The translations under genes and the position numbers were made by a program. 64,000 nucleotides of DNA from Pseudomonas nicosulfuronedens (GTDB taxonomy: Bacteria; Pseudomonadota; Gammaproteobacteria; Pseudomonadales; Pseudomonadaceae), in NCBI RefSeq assembly GCF_005877905.1, contig NZ_SWDV01000003.1, positions 1-64,000 of the forward strand. The letters run 5' to 3'. Shown one piece after another: positions 43,647 to 51,360 of this stretch (position 1 is the first letter of the stretch; every line of letters starts with the position of its first letter). The notes under the pieces are model-generated. The model did no database searches and was not told the DNA's origin. It saw nothing but the letters and a program-made list of their open reading frames with translations.

Positions 43647-44513
43647 TCAGTGCGATCCACGCGCGCTGAGGAAGGTCGCGAAGATGATCAGCACGCCGCC
43701 CGCCAGCATGCGCAGGCTAGGCTCTTCGCCGAACAGCACAGCAGCGAAGGCGATGCCGTAGACCGGCTCCAGGGCGAAGATCACCGCCGCCGTGCGCGCC
43801 TTGATCAACCGCAGGCTGGCGACGAACAGGCTGTGGGCGACGCCGGTACAGAGCACGCCCAGCGCGACCAGCCAGAGCCAGTCCATGCCTCGAATCGCGG
43901 GCAGGTCGAAGAGCACCAGTGGCAGCAGGCAGGCGATGATCGTCAGGTTCTGGCACAACGCCGCCTGGATCGGGTCTATCCCGCGCACGCTCACCCGGTT
44001 GGCCAGCGACAGCAGGGCGAACAGCAGGCCCGAGAGGGTGCCCCAGAGCAGGCCGGCGGTGGCGCCGTCGTGCAGGTCCAGGGTCGGCGTGACCATCACC
44101 AGGCCGATGCACACCAGCACCACCACCAGGTACTCACCCTTGCGGATGCGTTCGCGGAACAACAGTCCTTCCAGCAGCACGGTGAAGGCAGGGAAGCTGG
44201 CGAAGCCGAGAGTGGCCACGGCGACATTGCCCACCTTCACCGCGAGGAAGAAGGTCAGCCAGTGCGTACACAGCAGTACGCCGCCACCCAGCAGCATGGC
44301 GGCCTGTTTCAGCGTGGGGCGCCTCTGTTGACGCAGATGCCCGGCGAACACCGCCGCCAGTGATAGCGAGCCGAACAGAGCGCGGCCGAAGACGATGACC
44401 AGGGGGCCGGCGAGGATGAGTTTGCCGAAGATGCCGGACAGCCCGAACATCAGGGCGCCGATGTGCAGGCCGATCAGGGCGCCGCGGGGAGTGAGTTGGG
44501 TAATGCGATTCAT
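43647..44513 (-). CDS. EamA/DMT-superfamily transporter
   Basis: This 288-residue membrane protein has ten hydrophobic segments in two repeated halves of five, the RhaT/EamA layout: an N-terminal GALMFGLSGIFGKLI and a C-terminal FALEPVYGIAFAAVLFGEEPSLRMLAGGVLI, which is the EamA signature. Members export or import amino acids, nucleosides and drugs; the substrate here is unknown. The start at 44513 (MNRITQLT) is preferred over an upstream in-frame start that would add a polar 20-residue extension. It stands 75 bases after the tRNA-binding protein gene on the same strand. Confidence 0.87.
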   Translation of the reverse strand: MNRITQLTPRGALIGLHIGALMFGLSGIFGKLILAGPLVIVFGRALFGSLSLAAVFAGHLRQQRRPTLKQAAMLLGGGVLLCTHWLTFFLAVKVGNVAVATLGFASFPAFTVLLEGLLFRERIRKGEYLVVVLVCIGLVMVTPTLDLHDGATAGLLWGTLSGLLFALLSLANRVSVRGIDPIQAALCQNLTIIACLLPLVLFDLPAIRGMDWLWLVALGVLCTGVAHSLFVASLRLIKARTAAVIFALEPVYGIAFAAVLFGEEPSLRMLAGGVLIIFATFLSARGSH

Positions 44514-44588
44514 GCCTGAAATGCGGTGGCAGGGCCTTGTCGGGAAAGTGAAGCGTGCCGGGCCAGCCGGCACGAGGTGAAACGAAGG

Positions 44589-44930
44589 TCAGGCCAGTCG
44601 CGAGCCATTGGGCAGCGGCTTGTCGAACCCGGTCAGCACCACTTTCTCGTCACTGTCGTAGGCGCCGGTGACCAGCACTTCCGAGCGCACGCCGGCGATG
44701 GACTTGGGCTCGAAGTTACACACGCACAGCACCTGGCGGCCGATCAGTTCGTTGGCCTCGTAATGCGCGGTGACCTGCGCGCTGGAGGTCTTGATCCCCA
44801 GCGGGCCGAGGTCGACCTGGAGGATGTAGGCGGGCTTGCGCGCCTTCACGTTGGGTTCGGCCTGGACGATGGTGCCCACGCGCAGTTCGACGCGCTCGAA
44901 ATCCTGCCACTCGATGGTGTCTACCGACAT
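44589..44930 (-). CDS. CsaA-like tRNA-binding domain protein
   Basis: This 113-residue protein consists of one EMAP-II/Arc1-type OB-fold: FERVELRVGTIVQAEPNVKARKPAYILQVDLG, then TSSAQVTAHY and GRQVLCVCNFEPKSIAGVRSEVLVTGA. Such free-standing domains (CsaA, YgjH) bind tRNA and are annotated as export chaperones or tRNA-binding proteins. The ATG at 44930 follows GGGAGCAGCG; a GTG four codons earlier overlaps that ribosome site and is less likely. Confidence 0.9.
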   Translation of the reverse strand: MSVDTIEWQDFERVELRVGTIVQAEPNVKARKPAYILQVDLGPLGIKTSSAQVTAHYEANELIGRQVLCVCNFEPKSIAGVRSEVLVTGAYDSDEKVVLTGFDKPLPNGSRLA

Positions 44931-44999
44931 CGCTGCTCCCACTGGTTTGCTTGGTTGCCGGCAGTCTAGGCCCTGGGCTCGCGGCTGTCTGTCGCGCGG

Positions 45000-45764
45000 C
45001 TAGCGGGAATTGTCGCGTGCCTGCTGGCGCAATTGGCGCGGCGTGGTACCGAACTGGCGCACCAGCGCGGCGGTGAAGGCGCTTTGCGAGGCATAGCCGA
45101 CCTGCGCGGCGATTTCGCCCACCGACTGGTGCGAGCCACGCAGCAGATCGCGGCCCAGTTGCAGACGGCGCTGGCGCACGTAGTCCATGGGCGTCTGCCC
45201 GGTTTCGGCGAGGAAGCGGGCATGGAAGCGTGCGGCAGAGAGCCCGGCGAGCCGTGCCAGGTCGGCCACCTGCAGCGGGTGCGCGGCGTGGCGATCGATG
45301 TAGCTGTCCAGACTGGCCAGCGGCAACTGCGCGGGCTCCTCGACGCGCTGCTGGCCGGCGGCGAGGCTGGCCAGCAGCAGGATGGCGCCCTGACGCGCCA
45401 GCACCGGGTCATGCAGCGAACTGCCGGCGAGCCAGTGCACCAGTTGCGCCTGGTCATGGCTGAGCAGGCGCTGGCCAGGGGTTTCCAACAGGCGCCGGCC
45501 GGCATCGCTGTGCAGGCCGAGGCCGCCGAGAAGGTCCTCTTCATCTTCCAGGTCCACCACCAGGCAGCGGCTGCCGTCGGGGCTGGCGCAGGCGTGGTGC
45601 TCGTCACGCGGTACCACGGCGAAGGTCTGCCGGGTCACCAGGCTGCCGCGTCCACCGACTTCGAAATCCAGGCTGCCGGACAGCCCCAGCACCAGCTGCG
45701 CATGGCTGTGGCTGTGGGCGAGGTGGTCGTGGCTGTAGTGGCGCAGGGAGAGGATCTGGCTCAT
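45000..45764 (-). CDS. AraC-family transcriptional regulator with cupin-like N-terminus
   Basis: The 254-residue protein has an N-terminal AraC-binding (cupin) domain and a C-terminal double helix-turn-helix (about 150-250; LARLAGLSAARFHARFLAETG and GEIAAQVGYASQSAFTAALVRQFG). Positions 8-24 hold many His (HYSHDHLAHSHSHAQ), more than most relatives have, which could bind a metal. The start at 45764 is chosen for the MSQILSLRHY family-like beginning; an earlier in-frame ATG adds an Arg/Pro-rich stretch. Targets are unknown; the tRNA-binding and EamA genes lie downstream on the same strand. Confidence 0.86.
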   Translation of the reverse strand: MSQILSLRHYSHDHLAHSHSHAQLVLGLSGSLDFEVGGRGSLVTRQTFAVVPRDEHHACASPDGSRCLVVDLEDEEDLLGGLGLHSDAGRRLLETPGQRLLSHDQAQLVHWLAGSSLHDPVLARQGAILLLASLAAGQQRVEEPAQLPLASLDSYIDRHAAHPLQVADLARLAGLSAARFHARFLAETGQTPMDYVRQRRLQLGRDLLRGSHQSVGEIAAQVGYASQSAFTAALVRQFGTTPRQLRQQARDNSR

Positions 45765-45898
45765 GCGATGCGACTTTCCGGGCGGGCAGGCTGACAGTCT
45801 AGCGCGCCGCGGGCTGTCACGGGACTGTCGCCAGTCGGTCATGTGCGCTTCACCGCGTGGGCCGACACTCGGAGAAACCCCACTGGAGGTCGCCGACG

Positions 45899-46708
45899 AT
45901 GAGCAGCGCGCAACGCATGACGCCGACGAAGAAGCAACGGGTACGAACCCTGTGGATATCCGATGTCCACCTGGGCACCCGTGACTGCCAGGCCGAGCAC
46001 CTGGCCGGTTTCCTCAAGCGTTACCACGCCGACCGCATCTACCTGGTGGGCGACATCATCGACGGCTGGAAGCTGCGCGGCGGCATTTACTGGCCGCAGG
46101 CGCACACCAACGTGATTCGCCGCCTGCTGACCATGAGCAAGCGCGGCACCGAGGTGATCTACGTCACCGGCAACCACGACGAATTCCTGCGCCGCTATTC
46201 CTCGCTGCTGCTGGGCAACATCCGACTGGTCGACGAGATCGTCCACACCACCGCCGACGGACGCCAGCTGCTGGTGATCCACGGCGACCAGTTCGACGTC
46301 ATCACCCGCTACCACCGCTGGCTGGCCTTCCTCGGTGACTCCGCCTACGAATTCACCCTGACCCTGAATCGCTGGCTCAACCATTGGCGTAGTCGTTATG
46401 GCTACGGTTACTGGTCACTGTCGGCGTACCTCAAGCACAAGGTGAAGACGGCGGTGAACTTCATCAGCGACTTCGAGGAAGCCATTGCCCACGAGGTGCA
46501 CAAGCGTGGCCTCAACGGCGTGGTCTGCGGGCACATCCACCACGCGGAAATCCGCCAGATCGGCGAGGTGGAATACCTCAACTGCGGCGATTGGGTGGAA
46601 TCCTGCTCGGCGCTGATCGAGCACTGGGACGGCAGCATCCAGCTCTATCGACTGGCCGAGGAGCAGGCTCGCGCCGAGGAGCCCGTGGTGGTCGAGTCGG
46701 CGGCATGA
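45899..46708 (+). CDS. LpxH-like metallophosphoesterase (UDP-2,3-diacylglucosamine diphosphatase family)
   Basis: This 269-residue calcineurin-like phosphoesterase has the metal motifs SDVHLG (near 17-22), GDIIDGW, GNHDEF, VIHGDQFD and GHIHHAE in order. It is of the long LpxH-like type, which is distinct from the essential LpxH and often annotated as a UDP-2,3-diacylglucosamine diphosphatase. Its stop overlaps the ATG of a GT4 glycosyltransferase (ATGA), so the two probably act on the same glycolipid-like substrate; neither activity is proven. The ATG at 45899 follows CTGGAGGTCGCC. Confidence 0.85.
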   Translation: MSSAQRMTPTKKQRVRTLWISDVHLGTRDCQAEHLAGFLKRYHADRIYLVGDIIDGWKLRGGIYWPQAHTNVIRRLLTMSKRGTEVIYVTGNHDEFLRRYSSLLLGNIRLVDEIVHTTADGRQLLVIHGDQFDVITRYHRWLAFLGDSAYEFTLTLNRWLNHWRSRYGYGYWSLSAYLKHKVKTAVNFISDFEEAIAHEVHKRGLNGVVCGHIHHAEIRQIGEVEYLNCGDWVESCSALIEHWDGSIQLYRLAEEQARAEEPVVVESAA

Positions 46709-47736
46709 GGCTGCTGGTCGTCACCGATGCCTGGCTACCGCAGGTCAATGGCGTGGTCACCAGCCTGAGGGCGCTGGTGGCCGAGCTGGAAGGGCTGGGC
46801 CATGTGGTCGGCCTGCTCACCCCGCAGGACTTTCGTCACCGCCCGTGCCCGAGTTACCCGGAGATTCCGCTGGCGTGGGACCTGTGGAAGGTGGGCGAGA
46901 AGATCACCGGCTTCGCTCCCGACTGTATCCACCTCGCCACCGAAGGCCCGCTGGGCTGGGCCGCTCGGCGCTGGCTGGTGCGCCGGGGCCTGAAGTTCAG
47001 CAGCGCCATCCACACGCGCTTTCCCGAGTACGTGAGCACGCGGTGGCCGTGGTTGCCGCTGGGCTGGGGCTATGCCTTCCTGCGCCGTTTCCACGCACCG
47101 AGCCAGGCCGTGCTGGTGAGCAGCGAACGGATGCGCGGCACGTTCGCCGATCATGCCTTCGACAACCTCGCGCTATGGCGCAAGGGTGTGGATATCCAGC
47201 GCTTCCAGCCGGGTGTGGGCGCACCGCCGGAGGAGCCGGTGTTCCTCTATGTCGGCCGGCTGGCGCGGGAAAAGAATCTCGAAGCCTTCCTCGCTCTCGA
47301 CCTGCCGGGGCGCAAGCGAGTGGTGGGAGATGGCCCGCAGCGTGCTGAGCTGCAAGCTATTTATCCACAGGTGGAATTCCTCGGTTATCGCCACGGCGAC
47401 GACCTCGCCGAGGCCTACCGCAACGCCAGCGTGCTGGCCTTCCCGTCGCTGACCGACACCCTCGGTCTGGTGATGTACGAGGCGCTGGCATGCGGCACGC
47501 CAGTGGCGGCGTTCCCGGTGACGGGACCGCTGGATGTGCTGGAACAAGGCGTAACCGGGGTGATGGACGCCGACTTGCGCAGTGCCTGCCTGCAGGCGCT
47601 GGAACTGGATCGCCAGACCTGCGTGGAATGGGCGAGCGGGCAGACCTGGCGGGCATCGGCGCAGGAATTCATGGCGCTTCAGGTACGCCTGACGGAACTG
47701 CCCGTCAGTGACGAACCGGGCTACGCGAACGGCTGA
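46705..47736 (+). CDS. Family GT4 glycosyltransferase
   Basis: The 343-residue protein is a GT-B glycosyltransferase. The N-terminal part begins TDAWLPQVNGVVTSL, as in the sulfoquinovosyl/mannosyl transferase group. The C-terminal part has FLYVGRLAREKNLEAFL and the donor-binding FPSLTDTLGLVMYEALACGTPVAAF with the E-x7-E type pattern. The start at 46705 overlaps the phosphoesterase stop, and the gene ends at 47736, one base before the convergent small gene. A coupled phosphoesterase-glycosyltransferase pair suggests synthesis of a membrane glycolipid, with the phosphatase removing a phosphate from the acceptor. Confidence 0.88.
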   Translation: MRLLVVTDAWLPQVNGVVTSLRALVAELEGLGHVVGLLTPQDFRHRPCPSYPEIPLAWDLWKVGEKITGFAPDCIHLATEGPLGWAARRWLVRRGLKFSSAIHTRFPEYVSTRWPWLPLGWGYAFLRRFHAPSQAVLVSSERMRGTFADHAFDNLALWRKGVDIQRFQPGVGAPPEEPVFLYVGRLAREKNLEAFLALDLPGRKRVVGDGPQRAELQAIYPQVEFLGYRHGDDLAEAYRNASVLAFPSLTDTLGLVMYEALACGTPVAAFPVTGPLDVLEQGVTGVMDADLRSACLQALELDRQTCVEWASGQTWRASAQEFMALQVRLTELPVSDEPGYANG

Positions 47737-47985
47737 TCAGAACAGCTGGCGATCGTGGTCCAGGCTCTGGTCCACCAGCCATTTGCCGTGGGCGATGGAG
47801 GCGTGCTGGGCCTTCGCCAGGTCCGACATGAAGGCGAATTCGACCGGCAGTGTCTTGCGCCTGGTGGTCTGTCCGTCCGGGGCGGTGATGTGGCAGCCGG
47901 CGGCCCAGGGAGTGGGGATGCCGGGGTGTTCGACGACATCGGCAGTGATGGTGTACTGGCGGTACTCGCATTGCATCAGGCTCAT
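47737..47985 (-). CDS. Small conserved hypothetical protein
   Basis: An 82-residue soluble protein starting MSLMQCEYRQYTITADVV, preceded by a strong CCAGGAGGACG ribosome site on the minus strand. It contains WAAGCHITAPDGQTTRRKTLP and a C-terminal helix with HASIAHGKWLVDQSLD. I do not name a family. The stop codon abuts the stop of the convergent glycosyltransferase gene, so the two share no intergenic base. Confidence 0.7.
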   Translation of the reverse strand: MSLMQCEYRQYTITADVVEHPGIPTPWAAGCHITAPDGQTTRRKTLPVEFAFMSDLAKAQHASIAHGKWLVDQSLDHDRQLF

Positions 47986-48199
47986 GGGGCGTCCTCCTGG
48001 CTGTTCGCCAACGGCCCAAAGCGGGCGGCAGGCGGGCGGAACGGCACCGGCGTCGTGCGCCGGCAAGCCTTGCTAACCCCCACCATAGTCCACCCGGCAG
48101 GCCTTTCCGGCGGATACCGACGAACGTGAATGTCACCTTCGCCGGAGATTTCCTGCGCGAATCTTCCCAATGTTGGCGCACCGCGCCAGACTGTCGGCC

Positions 48200-49324
48200 A
48201 TGCCTATCCAGACCCTCTCCCGCCTAGCCGAAGTCGACGCCCACCAGTGGGATGCCCTGCTGCCGGACGACCAGCCGTTCCTGCGCCACGCCTTCCTCTC
48301 CGCCCTGGAGGACAGCGGCAGTGTCGGTGGCCGGACCGGTTGGAAACCCTCCCATCGTGTGCTGCTGGGCGACGACGGCCACCTGCTGGCCGCCGCGCCG
48401 GCCTATCTGAAGAGCCACTCCTATGGCGAGTACGTGTTCGACTGGAGCTGGGCGGATGCCTGCCTGCGTGCCGGAATCCCGTACTACCCCAAGCTGCTGG
48501 TGGGCATTCCCTTCACGCCGGTTGGTGGTGCCCGCCTGCTGGGCACGCCGGAAGCGGCCCTGAGCCTGGTCGGCGCGCTGGCGGGTGACGTGGACGAGGG
48601 GCATTGTTCCGGCGTGCACGTGAACTTCACCGATGCTGCCGCCGATGCGCTGCTGCGCCATGCCGACGGCTGGCTGGAGCGCCTGGGCTGCCAGTACCAC
48701 TGGAACAACCGCGGTTACCGCGACTTCCAGGACTTCCTCGACGCGCTCAGCTCGCGCAAGCGCAAGCAATTGCGTAAGGAGCGCGAGCAGGTCGCCGGGC
48801 TCGGGCTGGACTTCATCTGGATGGAAGGACGCGAGCTATCCGAGACGCACTGGGACTTCGTCTACGCCTGCTACAGCAGTACCTATGAGGTGCGCGGGCA
48901 GGCGCCTTACCTGAGCCGCGCGTTCTTCAGCCTGATTGGTGAGCGCATGCCCGAGGCGATCCGCGTGGTCTTCGCCCACCAGAATGGCCGGCCCGTGGCC
49001 ATGGCCTTCAGCCTGCTGGGCGGTGACACGCTGTATGGCCGTTATTGGGGCTGTCTCGCGGAGTTCGACCGCCTGCATTTCGAGACCTGCTTCTACCAGG
49101 GCCTGGACTTCGCCATCGGCCATGGCCTCAAGCGCTTCGATGCCGGGGCGCAGGGAGAGCACAAGCTGATCCGGGGCTTCGAACCGGTGATCACGCGCTC
49201 CTGGCATCGCCTGGGGCATCCGGGACTACGCGAGGCAGTGGAAGAGTTCCTGGCGGGGGAGAGGGCGGGCATCCTGGCGTACGCCGAAGAGGCCCGCGTG
49301 GCTTTGCCGTATCGGCAGGAATGA
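48200..49324 (+). CDS. GNAT-family / FemAB-like peptidogalycan biosynthesis protein (DUF482)
   Basis: This 374-residue soluble protein matches the DUF482 (peptidogalycan biosynthesis/recognition) family: YLKSHSYGEYVFDWSWADA in the first half, NNRGYRDFQDFLDALSSRKRKQLRKER in the middle, and YYQGLDFAIGHGLKRFDAGAQGEHKL-type residues near 300-325. The fold is two GNAT repeats as in FemAB proteins. The acceptor is unknown. ATG 48200 (MPIQTL) is preferred; another start lies 30 bases upstream. The gene is convergent with cytochrome b561. Confidence 0.83.
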   Translation: MPIQTLSRLAEVDAHQWDALLPDDQPFLRHAFLSALEDSGSVGGRTGWKPSHRVLLGDDGHLLAAAPAYLKSHSYGEYVFDWSWADACLRAGIPYYPKLLVGIPFTPVGGARLLGTPEAALSLVGALAGDVDEGHCSGVHVNFTDAAADALLRHADGWLERLGCQYHWNNRGYRDFQDFLDALSSRKRKQLRKEREQVAGLGLDFIWMEGRELSETHWDFVYACYSSTYEVRGQAPYLSRAFFSLIGERMPEAIRVVFAHQNGRPVAMAFSLLGGDTLYGRYWGCLAEFDRLHFETCFYQGLDFAIGHGLKRFDAGAQGEHKLIRGFEPVITRSWHRLGHPGLREAVEEFLAGERAGILAYAEEARVALPYRQE

Positions 49325-49331
49325 GCGGGTT

Positions 49332-49372
49332 GCCCCTGCGAACCGCCGGCCGAGCCAACGTCTCGCAGGGGC
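49332..49372. terminator. Possible hairpin between convergent genes
   Basis: GCCCCTGCGA and TCGCAGGGGC form a perfect 10-base stem around a long loop in the 55-base gap between the FemAB-like gene and cytochrome b561. There is no T-run, so a terminator role is uncertain. Confidence 0.35.
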
Positions 49373-49379
49373 TGAAGGT

Positions 49380-49943
49380 TTATTCCGGCTTCGCCTCGCC
49401 CTTGCCCGGCAGCATCCGCACCAGGGTGTTATCACGGCTGATGTAGTGGTGGAACAGCGCGGCCAGCGCGTGCAGGCCGATCAGCCAGTAGCCGAGCACG
49501 GCGATGGTCTCGTGCCAGTACTTCACCTGCTTGGCCAGGTCCGGGTTCTTGTCCACCAGGTGCGGCAGCTCCATGCCCCAGAACGGCACCGGCTTGTCGG
49601 CGGCGCTGAGGATGATCCAGCCGGCCAGCGGCAGGCCGATCATCAGGGCGTAAAGGGCCAGGTGCATCAGTTTGGCGGGGATCATCTGCCAGGCCGGCGG
49701 CGCGGGAACGATGGGTGGGGTGGGATAGATGAAGCGGCCGATGATGCGCAGCCAGACCAGCACGAAGACGCTCAGGCCGAGCATGAAGTGCCATTGGGAG
49801 AACAGCGCGCGGGTATCGCTGCCTTTGGGGAAGTTGGTGCGGTACTCCATGCAGAAGTACGTGGCGGCGATCAGCACTAGCATGATCCAGTGCAGGGCTA
49901 TGGACAGGCTGCCATAGCGGGACGGGGTCTTGGACAGGCTCAT
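49380..49943 (-). CDS. Cytochrome b561 family di-heme membrane protein
   Basis: The 187-residue protein has four membrane helices (about 14-32, 52-70, 92-112 and 145-165) with the heme-ligand pattern of bacterial CybB: His18, His52, His144 and His158. It would pass electrons between the quinone pool and an unknown partner. It lies downstream of the mprF/virJ-like operon on the same strand, separated from it by a terminator at 50051-50076; from memory, the same neighbours occur in P. aeruginosa. Confidence 0.9.
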   Translation of the reverse strand: MSLSKTPSRYGSLSIALHWIMLVLIAATYFCMEYRTNFPKGSDTRALFSQWHFMLGLSVFVLVWLRIIGRFIYPTPPIVPAPPAWQMIPAKLMHLALYALMIGLPLAGWIILSAADKPVPFWGMELPHLVDKNPDLAKQVKYWHETIAVLGYWLIGLHALAALFHHYISRDNTLVRMLPGKGEAKPE

Positions 49944-50050
49944 GACGGTTCCTTGTTTGGCTCGGAGTCGTGACGCCCCGTTCTGGCGACGGGGCTATCA
50001 GTCTCAGCATAGAGCCTTAACCCTGCCTGAAAAACCGTGAAGGCAAAGTG

Positions 50051-50076
50051 AAAGGGCCGCAATGTGCGGCCCTTTT
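50051..50076 (-). terminator. Rho-independent terminator of the mprF operon
   Basis: AAAGGGCCGC and GCGGCCCTTT pair perfectly around AATGT, eight bases after the stop of the VirJ-like gene. The short A/T runs on each side allow termination on both strands. Confidence 0.85.
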
Positions 50077-50084
50077 GACGTCGG

Positions 50085-51359
50085 TCAGCCTTCGTCGTCG
50101 GCTGACTGGCGGGAGCGGATGGCGTTCACCAGGCGCTTGGCCAGCGCGGGATAGTCTTCATCGAAGTGGTGGCCGCCGGGCAACTGCAGGTTCTCGCCCA
50201 CCGCCTGCGGCTGGGTGCAGCCGCTTTCGTCCTTCTCCTCGATGCCGTACACGCAGAGTACCTTCGGCCCCGGCAGGCGGGCCATTTCCGGGCCGGTGGA
50301 GGCTTCCTGGCCGGCCTTGCCGAGCCAGCCCTGCACCTCGATCTCGAAGCTGCCGCTGCGGGCGAAGGCCAGCAGGATCACCGAGCTGACGTCCTTCTTG
50401 GCGTCTGCCGGCAGGCGGTTGTAGATCGCCGGCAGCACGTCGGCGCCGAACGAGTAGCCGGCCAGCACGAAGTGCTTGGCGCCCCATTTCTCGCGGTAGT
50501 GCTGCATCAGCAGGGCGAGGTCGGCGGCGCTCTGCTCCGGGGTCTTGTGCTCCCAGAAGTAGCGCAGGGCGTCGACGCCTACCACCGGATAGCCCAGCTC
50601 GGCCATCTGCGCGGCGACGTCGCGGTCGAGGTCGCGCCAGCCGCCGTCGCCCGAGTAGAACAGGGTGACGGTTTCCGAGGGCTTGGCGGCCGGGACTTCC
50701 ACCACCGGGACATTGTCGCCGCCGCCCTGCAACTGCTGGCGCAGTTGGTCGGCGAGGACCTTGGGCAGCGGGGTGTCGTAGTCGGTGATGACCGTTTCGG
50801 CGTTTTTCAGGCCGCGGGCGAAGCGCGCGCTGGCGTCATCCGGGTTGTCGTTCCAGGCGGCCAGCCAGTGGCCGTGGGCGGCAGTAGTCGGCAGCGGGGT
50901 CGCGGCGCAGTCGGGCTTCTCCAGGGAGAAACCCACCGACAGGGCCTTGGCCTTGTCATCGGTCTGCCCGGCGAGCCAGCGGAAGGCCCAGGCGCTGCCC
51001 GGACCGATGCCGGCGACCAGGGTCGGCTGGCCGTCGAGCAGGGCGCTGGCAGCCTGGATGCGAGCCTGCTGGGTGGTGCAGTCCTTTTCCGGGAAGACGA
51101 ACTGCACCACGCGGGCGCCGCTGTCGTGGGCCAGTGCCAGCAACTGGCCGTCGTCGAGTTTCTGGTCGGCCTGCACGGCCAGCAGAACACGGGCGTTCGG
51201 CGCCTTGCCGGGGATGGCCAGGGCGACGGCGCTGCCGTCGGGCAACTGGCGGTGTTCCAGGGAGGCCTGGGAAGCCGGGCGGCTCCACAGCAGCAGGCCG
51301 ATGGCGATGATGATCAGCAGGAGGAGGGCGAGCAGGTGTCGCCAGCGTCGTTTCAACAT
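50085..51359 (-). CDS. AcvB/VirJ-family periplasmic hydrolase, probable aminoacyl-phosphatidylglycerol hydrolase
   Basis: This 424-residue protein has an N-terminal membrane anchor or signal (about 8-25) and two alpha/beta-hydrolase-like halves. The second half has the nucleophile elbow LAGYSFGAD (Ser303), FYSGDGGWRDLD and a late GGHHFDED with the catalytic His. The first half has only a degenerate GIGPGSAW. From memory, the homologue next to mprF in P. aeruginosa (PA0919) is a periplasmic alanyl-phosphatidylglycerol hydrolase. It follows mprF after a single base, so synthesis and removal of the lipid are co-encoded. Confidence 0.88.
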   Translation of the reverse strand: MLKRRWRHLLALLLLIIIAIGLLLWSRPASQASLEHRQLPDGSAVALAIPGKAPNARVLLAVQADQKLDDGQLLALAHDSGARVVQFVFPEKDCTTQQARIQAASALLDGQPTLVAGIGPGSAWAFRWLAGQTDDKAKALSVGFSLEKPDCAATPLPTTAAHGHWLAAWNDNPDDASARFARGLKNAETVITDYDTPLPKVLADQLRQQLQGGGDNVPVVEVPAAKPSETVTLFYSGDGGWRDLDRDVAAQMAELGYPVVGVDALRYFWEHKTPEQSAADLALLMQHYREKWGAKHFVLAGYSFGADVLPAIYNRLPADAKKDVSSVILLAFARSGSFEIEVQGWLGKAGQEASTGPEMARLPGPKVLCVYGIEEKDESGCTQPQAVGENLQLPGGHHFDEDYPALAKRLVNAIRSRQSADDEG

Positions 51360-51360
51360 A

